The notes under the pieces: model-generated
What the model was told of the DNA's origin: nothing
Database searches by the model: none
The model's input: only the letters and a program-made list of their open reading frames with translations
NCBI GenBank assembly: GCA_027604705.1
Contig: JADHYV010000050.1
Span: forward strand, 1 to 64,000
DNA: 64,000 nt
DNA from: Allomyces arbusculus
Lineage: Eukaryota; Blastocladiomycota; Blastocladiomycetes; Blastocladiales; Blastocladiaceae
Direction of reading: 5' to 3'
Shown: in pieces, positions 31,931-42,916 of the stretch
Position numbering within the stretch: the first letter of the stretch is position 1
Layout of the letters: each line of letters opens with the position of its first letter
Made by a program: the position numbers and the translations under genes

Positions 31931-32526
31931 GAGCCTTCGACTCAAGAATGGAAAGCGACTTGAGCGATTGCAGGGAATCTTTATCTGGCGCTGGCTTGCG
32001 CGTGGGGCCAAAGTCACAGGGGGCGCGCCCCCATCAGGCTGTCATAAACCAGCAATGGAAAGGCTCATGATTTACCTCAACCTTCCACTTCGCCCCGAGC
32101 CAGTGTCCTGAATGCCGATCAAAACCACCCCATCAAGGCGACAAGTGAGATGACAGCAAATGACGCCAGCTCGCATTGGCAAGGGTCATGGACAACACAA
32201 ACGCAGGGTTGGAAACCAGCCGGACGTGCAGGATCAACATTGCCATGAAATGCCACATGATCAAACTGTCAACTCCACTGGCAGTCTGTGACAAACGTGA
32301 ACTGCTTGCATTATCGACAAGAAACACACAAGATGAACAAACTCCAGCACAACACAAGCAAGACAAGCAAGCTTGAAGGGCCACACTGCTGCAGTGAAGG
32401 TGTTGCACAGCTGAACTGCTCATGGGAACCAACGATGATGACCATAGAGATTTGAATCGAATCGAAAAAAAACCAGCTCGAGAATCAAACTTGAAGAGGG
32501 GAAACGAACTATGCCCTTGAGAGCCC
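31931..32526. other. Spacer downstream of the Fic gene
   Basis: About 600 bp without a supported gene; contains an A-rich stretch (GAAAAAAAACC) near 32464 and presumably the 3' end of the Fic mRNA. Confidence 0.35.
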
Positions 32527-33498
32527 TCATGGATGCTGTGGCGACTCCACTCCTTGTTCCTCGTTTGCAGACCAGGGGTTAGTGTAGATGTCGGCAAAAT
32601 AGTTGACCGTAAAGTCGATCGTCCAGATGAGGCTGCGATCAATCGAATCAACAATGATCCGCGCAAGAAAACCGGGCGCTGTGAGAACGGCAGCACAGGC
32701 ATCAATGTAACTTTCGCGTGGGAAGTTTTGGTGGCTCCCATAGAGGGACACGGGGACGCACGAGACAGGGCGGAGGAGAATCGCTAATAGAAATCGAGCA
32801 CACCGGCCATTCCCATTTGAGAAAGGATGGATCTGTAAAAAGCCCGCCATAAATCGAGTGGCGATCTTGATGTGCGTCTTGACCCAATCAAGTGAGCCGT
32901 TTTCCAGAGTTTCCATGACAGCCCAGAGTGAAACGCGCGTGCGGGAAAAGAGAATGGCCAGTTCCGACTTAATCTTCAAAGGGGCAACGTACTCCGTTGA
33001 GAAACCAGCTGGGGCAGCTCGGGTTGTCCGGTAACGGCCAGCGTCAGGAATGAGTCCATCCTTCCCAACAATCGTGTGAATACGGCAGGCCAACTCAGGC
33101 GTGAACGCATCAATGTCGAGCACCGGGTCGAACAAGGCCGGGAAGAAGTTGCGAATGGTATCGTTCAAATTGCGAATGCGGCGTTGCCAATGACCCGAGG
33201 GCTCAGGCGCCTTGTCGCCGGTTAGCTGCATGTTGTCAAGCTGTTCAGCAAGATCCCAAACAGACACAAACTCGGAATGCTCCAGTTCAAGGGTATCGGC
33301 AAGAAACCGCGCATGGTACACGGGGGCAAATGATTGAATATGCTCGCGGTCCAAGCTGGCCACAATGCAGCGATGCTGAACAATGGAGAGGAGCACACAT
33401 TCGGTTGGGAACGTGTAAGAATTGGCGGCAAAGGCGGCCGGCACCGCAATGTCGAAATTCAAGTCAAGTGGGATGGTTGAAAGGCCGGAGGATGTCAT
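32527..33498 (-). CDS. Fic-domain protein (putative AMPylase/protein NMP-transferase)
   Basis: A 323-residue single-exon gene. Fic proteins transfer AMP (or another nucleotide monophosphate) from a nucleotide to a hydroxyl of a target protein. The complete signature HPFSNGNGRCAR (consensus HPFxxGNGRxxR) lies at about residues 233-244, preceded by the expected helix HIKIATRFMAGFLQI. Upstream GRYRTTRAAPAG resembles the GxYR segment that forms the flap of the active site. I do not see a clear inhibitory [S/T]xxxE[G/N] helix. There is no signal peptide or membrane anchor, unlike animal FICD, so a soluble protein is likely. It is surrounded by decaying F-box/LRR copies, and a degenerate relative lies 3 kb away. 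Target unknown. Confidence 0.82.
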   Translation of the reverse strand: MTSSGLSTIPLDLNFDIAVPAAFAANSYTFPTECVLLSIVQHRCIVASLDREHIQSFAPVYHARFLADTLELEHSEFVSVWDLAEQLDNMQLTGDKAPEPSGHWQRRIRNLNDTIRNFFPALFDPVLDIDAFTPELACRIHTIVGKDGLIPDAGRYRTTRAAPAGFSTEYVAPLKIKSELAILFSRTRVSLWAVMETLENGSLDWVKTHIKIATRFMAGFLQIHPFSNGNGRCARFLLAILLRPVSCVPVSLYGSHQNFPRESYIDACAAVLTAPGFLARIIVDSIDRSLIWTIDFTVNYFADIYTNPWSANEEQGVESPQHP

Positions 33499-35177
33499 GT
33501 CGATGACGACGTGTGAGCAGAACGGGCGGGAGTGCTATTCGGCTGCGTGCTGTTGTGCTGCTTGCAGGTGGTGTCGCAGGCGAGCGGTCGTCAAGACTTG
33601 ACAGTGGCGGATGGGTCAGGACTTGTGCTGTCAAATGCACGAGGTGGCAGCGTCAGCAGATCCAGAAATTTCGAGTTGGTCGGTCGTCCGGGCGTTCACT
33701 CCGACCATGAGCCAAATCGCCTCCTGCAAACCAGTTCAGGTCACGCCTGTCTCTAGGTGTGTTGACACCACGTCACTGCTGTTGAGCAAGAGGCTGGACG
33801 CGGTTGCGACCAGCGGCCCAACTGGAACCCTCCGCGCCCACCTCACCGATCTTTTCGCTTGCTACGACGGCGGCGTACGTTGGCGGCGGCGCACACAGGT
33901 GGTCACTATCAAATGCCTTATATTGATGCGGTTAGTTGCTTGGAAGCGGCGTGATGGCCGCGAGGGGAGCCACGCTGTATCCGCTGCAGATTCGCTGCAG
34001 CACCCTGCCGCGGCAGCGACCTGCCCGAGCACGTGCCCTTTGGCGCCAACCACCAAGGACCTCTCCTCACACCGGCCCGCACGTGGCCGCCGACGGCACG
34101 TGCCGTCGCCCCCCGCGCTGATGCAGAGATGCCCCTCGTCTGCGGCTACCCTCGCTCCCCGCTTGCTCAGGACCGCTGCCGCTAGACCGGTGCCTTTTGC
34201 GCCCCGCCCACCATCCCTGGTCAACCTGGTCGCATCACGGATCACGTCTACCTCTGGGACCGGAATTCACCCGTGATGTAGCCCCGCGTAACCTTTTGCC
34301 GTCCGGCCAAGCCCGCGCCGCTCGTGCTCGCCCTCACGGCCGCACCGCTCGCCCCCGGCCTCGCCCCGACGTTTCGGTTCTGCCCCCGTTTACCGGGGGG
34401 CTCTCCTCGAGCCGTTGGTGCTTGCGCGGCCTGTTTCCGGACGGTACCCAGGCCTCTCCCACACACACGCGCCCCCTCACGCGGAACCAGCATTTCTCGT
34501 CGATATGTGCTTCTCTCTCTCTCTTTGTGCTGTCCCCCTTTTCATTCGCAATACAGCCAGTTTGCTCGCGGATACAGGTGCAAATGTGGAGGAAGATGGA
34601 CTGAACTGACTCACTTCGCGTTGCTTCCTCCACGAAACAGTCGCCGATGCTGGTTGCGATTTGCCTTCGCAGGCTCTTGCTTTTTACCGCCCAAACCCAC
34701 TCAATGACTAGTTTCAATTCGTCTCACCTCGTCTCACGCGGTCGCAAATGATTGGTGCGGTTTGCCAACGTGATTCAGGACTCAAGAAGCTTGCGGTATA
34801 TAGGGGTGCAATTGTTTGAATGTCTTGCTTGGGTGAAAAGGTGCGAGTCACATCAGTGGTCTTTGCATACTATAAATGCTTACTGGAAATTCTCTGGCGT
34901 GATGATGTTTTTAATTTCGTTGCATCTCTGTCCCTTTCTCACAAGGCGGCAGCGAAAAGATCGCGCTTCTTACTCACCGGTACTTCTCGTCCCCCACCGG
35001 CACGAAAAGCCGGCGACACCATGGACTTCCTCTCGGTTCACGTATCCCTCCTTCATGCCCACTCGTCACACTCCTGCGACACCTCGCCAGACAGATACCC
35101 CTTGTCCTTCATCTCAGCCATCATCGTCTGCAACGGCGCCATCATGTTTCCCGCATCCCGTCCAACAATCAACTTCA
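33499..35177. other. 1.7-kb gene-poor stretch
   Basis: No supported gene. Open frames here are Pro/Arg/Ala-rich and look like chance frames in GC-rich DNA. A TATATA string near 34796 and an ACTATAAATG string near 34869 have no gene behind them. It separates the Fic gene from pseudogene I. Confidence 0.35.
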
Positions 35178-36196
35178 CTAGTAACGCAGAGCGGCGCGTG
35201 CGCACCTCTCCCACCACTTCACGCCGGCCAGCGTCATCAGACCGTGAGAAAGCAAAAGAACGGCCTCAGACGCGTTGGGCGCATGCGTGACGTTGGCGAC
35301 CACCTTATTGGCGAGCACGTCATCGTCGCCAAGCGAGAAAATCCATGGAATGCAACCCCACGTGAGCGCGCGCCGGTCAAAGGTGAGCTCGAGCATATCC
35401 ACGGGGATGCCACGATCGGCCCTGGAGCTACATCGGATGCAGCAGCCGCGACCATCAGGAAAAGGGCTATTGTCGCCACCTCCAGAAAGTGCAGTTTGGG
35501 CCACCCAATCGCCGCGTCCCGCGCGATGCGCGTCATGCCCTTGGCCGCCATTTTAATCACAATGGAGAGCGTCGAGTCCGACGTCGAGCGGTACGCGACA
35601 GGTAAGTAATTGGCCACGAAGCGCGGATGAACGAGAGGAGTAGCCAAGTGTAGTTACTCGAGAACGGGGGTAATGATCAGCAACATCTGGCCACCATCCT
35701 TTTCCTTGCCGCCGCGCGAATTGCGGAAATACAGCATGAACTCGTAAAGATCTGACATCGTAGACGCGCTCGTCCCCGGCACAGGCCATGCAAATGGGCG
35801 GGGCACAGTCAAGTGCAGCTTTTCGAGAATGGACGTCTTGATCGGCAACTTCAAGAGGTCGTCCTTTTCCTTGCCGCCACGCAGGTTGCGGAACTTCCGC
35901 GAAAGCTCGTGCAAATGCGGCATCGTGAGGGTGTTGGTGCCCGCAGGCCAGGCAAATGGAGCCGAACGCGTCAGGACAGCGAGCGAGTCGCGCAGCATCA
36001 AAAGCGGGCGCATCAGAGCCGGTGCCGGCAAGACCACCAAGCCGAGACGAAGAAAATTAACGTTGGGGAACCGCTGGAACACGCGCTCCAACATCGTCGT
36101 CAGCCCCTCGTGATGGTCGGCCTTGTCATCGAGGGCGCGGCGACTGCAAACGACAAGGCAACCCCACCCACCACGGCCTCCAGGTATGTCAGGCAA
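35178..36196 (-). pseudogene. Decayed F-box/LRR family copy I
   Basis: Reads LERVFQRFPNVNFLRLGLVVL and PAPALMRPLLMLRDSLAVL, matching copy F (FVRFPRLSTINLGHLVL, PAPALLRPLAVI), then HLHELSRKFRNLRGGKEKD and ILEKLHLTVPR. A segment is then repeated (see the tandem duplication), after which the frame changes and continues with WPKLHFLEVATIALFLMVA, again parallel to copies F and H. Both ends of the gene are missing. At least two breaks in frame. Confidence 0.7.
35650..35985 (-). repeat. 165-bp tandem duplication inside pseudogene I
   Basis: Two adjacent units with a 165-bp period (for example TCCTTTTCCTTGCCGCC at 35697 and again at 35862). Both encode PFAWP...LHE/LYE...FRN-RGGKEKD...ILEKL or the equivalent. 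The period is 55 codons, so the reading frame is kept. The units differ at many sites, so the duplication is not recent. Confidence 0.8.
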
Positions 36197-36293
36197 AGAA
36201 CCAGCAATCCGATTTCGTAGCTTATCCCTATTCAGCGGACAGTCGCTCTTCTAGCTGTGCGCGACTGATCCGCCCGCAAGAAACCCAAACAAA

Positions 36294-38087
36294 TCACGCC
36301 GACGCGCTCGTGACACCCACCTCCTCCAGCGGACTCGGCACAGCGACCCCCTCAGGCAACTGAATGAGCGTCTCGCCGCGCGCGCGGAACTCTTCAATCG
36401 CCTCGAGCAGCAGCTGGCGGCACGGCACGCGCGCCTGGAGCCGCGTGCACAGCAAGAACAGCCCCGACACCTTGCGGTGCAGCGAGTACGTCTCATCCGG
36501 CGGCGGCGAGAGCCGATGCTCGAGCATCGTCGGAATCAGGTCGCGGATCTTGTGCGTCACGTCGCGCGCGTGCGTAAAGTCGTACAATTCCTGGCCCGCG
36601 GCAAACGGCTCGCCAAGCGTGAGCACCGCCGCGACGTGCGCGTCACGCATCGCCGGCGCCTCGTACCCGGTCAGGAACCCGAGTTTCTCGGACCAGTGCA
36701 TGACGCCCGCCGCGTCCTGGTTGGCGGCCGCCTCGAGCACGTTCGCGTAGTGCTGCAGGAACGTGGCACCGAATGCGCGTGTCGACCCGAAATCGAGCAA
36801 GCGCAATCGGTGCGCGTGCGGGTCGTACAAGAAATTGGACCAGTTCGGGTCGGTTTGCATGAACCCAAGTGTGAAGAGCTCGTGCAGCGTGAGCCGCATC
36901 AGGTGCGCCGCGACCCAGTCGCGCGTCTCTTGGCTCATGTCCGCGACCTTGCCGAGCGGCACGCCGTTGACAAACTCCATGGTCAACACGCGCGGCGTGC
37001 ACAGGTCCATGATGGGTCGCGGAACGTCAAACACGTCCCCGGGCAAGTCGACGGCGCGGAACGCAGCGAGCCACGCGGCTTCGCGCATGTAGTCGGTCTC
37101 CCACAGCAGCTCGCGCTTGGCTACGGCAACTGAGTTGTCGAGGTAGAGACCCTTCGGCAGGAACCCGGAGAGAATGGCAATCGACCGCAGATGAGCGAGG
37201 TCCGATTCGATCGAGTCGGCGACGCCCGGGTACTGAACCTTGACTGCGACGGTGGTGCCGTCATGTAGCGTGGCGCGGTGCACTTGGCCAATTGAGGCCG
37301 CGGCAAACGGGACTGGGTCAAAGTGCTTGAACTTGGACTGCCAGTCGCGTCCGAGCTCATTGGCCATGACTTGCTGTGAACGACAGTGCAACGAGAAGCG
37401 TCAGAAATCGAGCACGAAAAGCGGGTGGACAAAAACCGTCTGACCTTCATTTGCCGACGCGGCATGTAGTTGGCACCGTTTTGCACACGCACCAAGACCT
37501 CTTCAATCTCCTTGGGGAACACACCCGAATCTATTGGCATCAGCGTCAGCTCGCGAAGCTCGGACAAGGAAACATAATAACGCAAAACAGTGTACCTTGG
37601 ATGCTGATCATTTGGCCCAGCTTGAGCGCAGCGCCGCGCATCTGCGTGAGCGTCGTCACAATGCGCTGCACGTTTTCGGGCGTCAGGAACGGGCTCGCGC
37701 CTTCAATGACGGGCTTGGACGTGCCGGCCATGCGGCTCAGCGACTCGCCAATGGCGCCGGCGCCGAGTTTGACGGCAAGGCCTGAGCAAACGCATCACAA
37801 TACGTCAGAACGTGACCATGGCAATTGCAAACGCGCGCAGCGAACTGACCTCCGTACTGCACAAACCGGCCAATCTTGGTCGACGGCACGGCCGACGACT
37901 GCATGGTGCCAGGTGCTGCTGGGCCGGATGGGGATGTGGGTGCTGATGGAGGGTCCGCAGCACGGAGACGGCACGAGCAAGCATGGAATGACCGCGCGCC
38001 AGTGACAGTCGCGCGAATGGCCGGTGATGCCGAGGCCAGAAACGACCGGTGCAACAGCCCCGCAGCACGAACTGATGTTGGCAACAT
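36294..38087 (-). CDS. COQ8: Coenzyme Q biosynthesis atypical kinase (ABC1/ADCK3/COQ8), mitochondrial
   Basis: COQ8 supports assembly of the ubiquinone biosynthesis complex in mitochondria. Four exons: 38087-37850, 37781-37596, 37530-37445 and 37373-36294, giving about 529 residues. Spliced hallmarks: an Arg/Ser-rich N-terminus compatible with a mitochondrial presequence; the KxGQ motif in LKLGQMISIQDS (joined across the 65-nt second intron); the Ala-rich nucleotide loop FAAASIGQVHRA; the lysine in VAVKVQYPG; the ETDYMREA helix; QTDPNWSNFLYDP, the catalytic loop; and LLDFGSTRAF, the metal-binding DFG. All match COQ8A. It is the only conserved housekeeping gene inside the accessory island and it keeps the GC-rich codon use of the flanks. 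Confidence 0.95.
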
Positions 38088-38519
38088 TGCGGAAACGTTG
38101 CAGTGGTTTACAATCCAATCACTTGGTCGACTGCTCTGCGGCAGGTCCTGAACAAGTCGAAAGTTGGAGCGCGAAGAGTCGCAGCGGATGCTGAGGTCAA
38201 ACGCGAGCGAGCGAGCGAGCGTCGTTCACGCTTGAAAAATTCGCGGCAGTGAGTGGTCGTCAAGTCACGGTGCACGGCCAACAAGGAGCGATCAGGTCAG
38301 GGTCGGGTGGGTCAGTGTTGGTGGATGTTGCTGTTGATTTGTGATCGTCAAGGTCGCGATCGCCTTGCAAGCACGCGGATTTGAGTCAGACCATCACATC
38401 GTTCGCCCTTGTTGTTTGTCTTTGCTTGCCGCGCCGCAACTCCGCCCGTTCCTCATTTGAGCCTGAAAGCACTGGCAAGACGATGTTCCCAAGTCGCGCA
38501 ACGCAACAAGTCCGAGTCA

Positions 38520-40740
38520 ATGGCGACCAAGAATCTCGTGCGATCCACTCCTGCTCCTCACAGACTTGTTGCGCTCACGACACGGCAGTCAATGCCGCTC
38601 CGGCTCGTCGACTTGCCCGACGAGGGGCTCCAGGCCATTCTTCTTGAGCTTGTTGGTGATGATAAGTCAAGGTGCCGCGAAACTCGTTGCCTTTCCGTCC
38701 GAGCAAACGTTGCACCCACGGTCTTCGCGCTTGGTCATACATGCCGCACATGTAAACGTGTCGTTGATGTCGCTATGCGCTGGCATCTTGACGTGACGAT
38801 TGCTGCAAAATCTGGAGAGGACAACCCTGCGCTGCCATCGGGGGGAATGGTGTACGATGCCGGTTTGACTTGCATCGCGACCAGCTTTGCTGTGCCTCAA
38901 GAATTTGAGCCATTTGTCGACTTGACCGCGAATCAACATCAGCTCAACAGCACGCCGCCTCCTGCCATGATTGATCCGCCAGCGCGACCTCCAACGCGCG
39001 TTTCGCTTGACCGTGTCGTTTCACTCGCTTGTCTTTCCACCACGCCAGTCATATGCTCTCATCAAAGCTACGATTCCAGCTGGGACTTGCCTTTTGATTC
39101 ACTTTGCGACGCAGCAGTTTCCGAGACTTGCCAAGTTTGCTGTCAAGAGTCCGTTGTTGGGGCCAGTTCTTGCTCGGTTGCTTTTGGTCATGCTTCCGTC
39201 TTTGGTGTCATGTGGCGTTTTGCCGATCGAGCTCAGTATCATGCGGCCAGATGGGTCAATCATCATGTTGCCCCACGGTCGGCGCATCAAGTTGATTGTG
39301 TTCGGTTCTTTTATATCAGGAATCTGTGTCGTGCCGCAGGTGCAATCTCTGTAGCTCATTTCCCAAACGATTTACCATGATTTGGTGGCACCGTACCTCC
39401 CCAGACTTGCCGGAACGTTGCGCAAGCTGGTTGTTGGCTGCATCGAAGGCATCAAACGACCCAAGATTACCGAGGAACGCGCTGGCCCTTGCTGCGCCGG
39501 CTCCAGCTCTATCGCTGCATTTTGCTTGCTGTTTGGCCGCAGTGTTGATCCAGCTGATGAGTTGGTCCTCCCCAACCTAATCTCTTTGCGCTTACATTCT
39601 CAGAACCCCTTCGACGACTATTTCCCGAGCTGGAAGTTTTTCCCCGTCACACTTCCGAACCCTCCAATGTTGGGTCGGCTCACTCGTCTTGAATTGATCG
39701 AGGTGACGCTTACTTGCGCTTAACTTCTCCACCTGGCCACGACAGCAACGTATCTCACCAAATTGTCTCTCGTCCGTTGCATGCGAACGGAGCCAAGTGA
39801 TGTGCCATACGCGCGAACTCTGTTCTCAAGGCTGGTTGACCTGGAATTGTTGACTGTCCAGCGCTTTGGACTGACTTGGTCGAGTTTGCCGATTGCCCAC
39901 AGTTGGCCCGGCACAAGGTGCATGGCAAGGAGCCGTTCCACAGTGTTCCGTGGATATCGATCACGTCCTTCGAACTGGTCGTGATTCGAATGCCCCGCAT
40001 TCAGGTTCACGGAAGTGCACTCGACGCTATGACCCGACTTACACCATTGACTCTGGGCGCCTTGACTGTCGATCGGATGCAGCCTGGAGTCCCAACACTT
40101 GCTTGTGTGACACGTCTCCAAGCTGGCTGGCCGATAATCAAAACGTTTGGCGGGCATCCCCACGCTCTACCGCAGCTGGGTCGTCTTTATGTGGATGTGG
40201 ACGGCAAGTATTTCCAGCGTGTGTCAGCGTCCCCGATCCGCTCATCCTTGCGTCATGTCAAGGCACCCAAGGTCTCGCCGCCCATTGCTGCTGCCCTGTC
40301 GTGCTCCGCGACTTCGAACCTTGATCGCTGCGCAGACGGAAGTCGAGAACGTGGACGGCTGGCCTTGGCCCGTGCTTGACTTCAAGTACCACCCGCGACA
40401 CGCGTTGTGGATGACGCTGCCAGCGGTGCGCTGGCTTGCCGCGCGTCGATCGGCTGATCAGCTCATCATTCGCATCACACGAGTCGATGATATATATGGC
40501 TGAGACCGTGCGCGAACTAGTTGATATAGTTGGGTGGACCTCGGGGTACCGCGCGCTGGCCGATGTTACTCAATGGGACGGAAGGCTTTATGCCTCGCTA
40601 CGCGTCTCTGGCGCCAGATTCGAAGGTGATGGCAAGGATCAGGTTGAAGAACTTTAACTCTGGCGTCGCCCACACGATGAACTGCGATCTCCCCTGTGGA
40701 GATTGTGCTCACCAACGTGTTGTCCAAGCAGTAGGTGCAG
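38520..40740 (+). pseudogene. Decayed full-length F-box/LRR family copy J
   Basis: The F-box-like start is still readable (LRLVDLPDEGLQAILLELVG, then VFALGHTCRTCKRVVD) in the frame beginning near 38520. Later pieces lie in other frames: FPRLAKFAVKSPLLG, LPRLAGTLRKLVVG, LTRLELIEVTL, the TKLSLVRC segment, LPQLGRLYVDVDG, and the C-terminal module as LDFKYHPRHALWMTLPAV with ADQLIIRITRVDDIY, ending in SPVEIVLTN at about 40720. Order and spacing equal a complete family member, but it is broken by at least five frame changes and stops. It is the most complete decayed copy and closes the array on its right side. Confidence 0.75.
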
Positions 40741-41959
40741 CGATTGGGGACGCACTCGCCATTGCATTTGAGGATAACGTCATTGCCCGTGTCCAAGATT
40801 CGCAATTTGACCAGGAATAGGAGATTTCTTTGTGTATTTTTCGGTCCTCACAATGCAATTCAGGTTTGGTTCATTTGCTTTCAGAAACTTTCACAGTTGC
40901 TGCCGCTAAATACGATTTCTCCGTTCTGTGACACATGTTGGCCAGATTTGAGACCCAAAATTGTTATAGAAGGAAAAGCATTGCCGAACACAAAGTCTCT
41001 TGCTCGATTATGATGGCTAAAACTCTTGTGCACGAATCGTCTCCATGAGCACACGACCATGGACGGAGCATGTGCCCCCTTTGCCATTGATGAGGCCCTT
41101 GCGCAAGATCAGGACGACCGTCAATTGGCAAGGGTTTTTTTTCCTAAGGTAGAGTGACCTGGCCAGTTCCACTTCTCCACGGGGTGCCGTGAAAACGAGG
41201 GCGCGCTCGAGTCGTTTTCGCATTGAGCGCCTTGCTCCCGCTAGTCAGTTACGCGCTGGACGCTCAACCATGCGCGTGAGTGACCATACTGCATGAGTGA
41301 CGATACGCGGCGTGACTGACCGACCACTTCAGTCCAACTCGCAACCGTGGAATCGATCTAGACGACTTCTCGGAGCCGCAGCGAAGATGACAAGGGTAAG
41401 CGCGGAGTGACCAGATCCTTTTCCCCGTGACGACTGACGTTGCGGCGGGAATTGATCCTGAAATCCGACTCCCGCTTGTTGACTGTCTGGCCATGCTTGA
41501 AGTCCGCTGAGCTGGTGCCGCGAAGCGGAAATTATAAGCCGTCAACTCTGTGCTATGATCTACGACATTGCATTCAGAGAGTTGTTGGTACCGTGGTTGA
41601 CTTTTGCCATTTAAATGCAGTTTGTGCCGCAAGGCAGATGCGGCCATCAGCAATCGATTGTGAGAACGGTGCTGGGCCTTTACGTTTCCTTACTGGCAGG
41701 GCCCTCATCCTGTTTCCATTCAGCAATCTGATGCATGTTCAAAACAGTCAGCTGTTTGATGCATGTTTTCACGTTCTTCTTCGCATCCCCTACACTCGTC
41801 AGACTAACTCCACTTTGAGAATGACATTGTCTCTTCATCCACTTCTATGACTAAACGGGAGATCATAGCACCTCCCGTGCGTAGGTAAATGAAGTCCTTC
41901 CATACAATTCATGTCTGTACATCCCATCCTGCTGCACCATCGCCCTCTTTACACCCTCT
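40741..41959. other. 1.2-kb spacer at the right edge of the island
   Basis: No supported gene. A/T-rich patches (for example around 40900-41000) and short unconvincing frames on both strands. GC rises again at the dehydrogenase genes. Confidence 0.4.
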
Positions 41960-42916
41960 CTAATCCTCCGTGTCCGGAATCACTGGAATCTCGCCATGGT
42001 CATGCGGGACCTTGCGAAGCCCGACCTCTGGCAGCACCGCAATCGTCTCCGAATGCAGATCCTCGTCGGTAATGCACTGCATCATGGCATCCACGACCCA
42101 CTCGACGGGCACGAGCGTCTTACTCGCCAGCAGCGCCTCCATCATCGCGTTCTGCTCGCGCGCGCGCTGCACGAGCGGCGTGTCGGAAAAGTAAGGCGCG
42201 ACCGCGTTCACGCGCACGCCGTGCTTCTTACCAAACAGACCCATCGACTTGGTGAACCCGAGCACGCCGTGCTTGGAGGCCGCGTAAATGGGCGCAAACG
42301 GGAGCGAGACGATACCGGCGATACTCGCCGTGTTGACGACGACACCGCCGTGCGGCGCCATGTACGTCAGAGCGAGTTGGGTGCCGACAATGACGGCGAC
42401 AAGGTCAATGTCGAGCACGCGCTTCCACTTCATCTCAACGTCTTCGTCGAACCGCCCGTCTGACACGCCGGCGTTGTTGACGACGACCTGGAAAAAAAAA
42501 CATGACAAGTGAGCGTGATCAGCTTATGAAGCGCGGCAAGCAATGCTTCGGCAGGGGAAACATGGCGAGGCGTACATCCACGCGGCCAAATGTCTCAATG
42601 GCCAGCTCAAACGCGGCACGCAAGTCTTCGACCTTGGTCACATCCGTGGTGATGGCAATCGCGCGCGGCTCCTCGCTGTCGGCGTTGAACTTGGCGGCGA
42701 CCGCCTGCACGGCCTCCTCGTTGATGTCGGCGAGCACGAGCTTGGCGCTAGAAACGGCGCGACGCGTCAGAAATGCGCGAGCACGACGCGTCTGGTAGAT
42801 GCGAAGGAGAACGTTGCGTACCCCTCGTCAAAAAGCCGGTTCGCAAGCGCCTCGCCATAACCGGACCCTCCGCCCGTGATGAGGCAGACCTTGTTCTGGA
42901 CGGAGCCGACGGTCAT
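41960..42916 (-). CDS. Short-chain dehydrogenase/reductase (15-hydroxyprostaglandin dehydrogenase-like), copy 1
   Basis: An NAD(P)-dependent oxidoreductase of the classical SDR family; substrate unknown. Three exons (42916-42822, 42747-42576, 42487-41960) give about 264 residues. After splicing: cofactor motif CLITGGGSGYGEALA (TGxxxGxG), the KLVLADIN strand whose Asp favours NAD(H), VVVNNAGVSD, catalytic NTASIAG Ser with IYAASKHG (YxxxK), and VNAVAPYFSDTP. Introns of 74 and 88 nt. It forms a tandem pair with the next gene, which has introns at the same two positions. Both are related to fungal 15-PGDH-like enzymes of lipid or alcohol metabolism. Confidence 0.9.

Noticed and set aside
34790-34880. 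TATATA and ACTATAAATG strings as promoter elements
   Set aside because: No supported gene begins downstream on the plus strand; nearby frames are unconvincing and then meet pseudogene I on the other strand.
35650-35985. CRISPR-like or satellite repeat
   Set aside because: Only two diverged 165-bp coding units, no short direct repeats with unique spacers; explained as an LRR-unit duplication.
10361-41959. Transposon- or retroelement-driven origin of the island
   Set aside because: I found no reverse transcriptase, integrase, transposase or capsid-like frame, and no obvious terminal repeats by eye, although repeats cannot be excluded without a dot plot.
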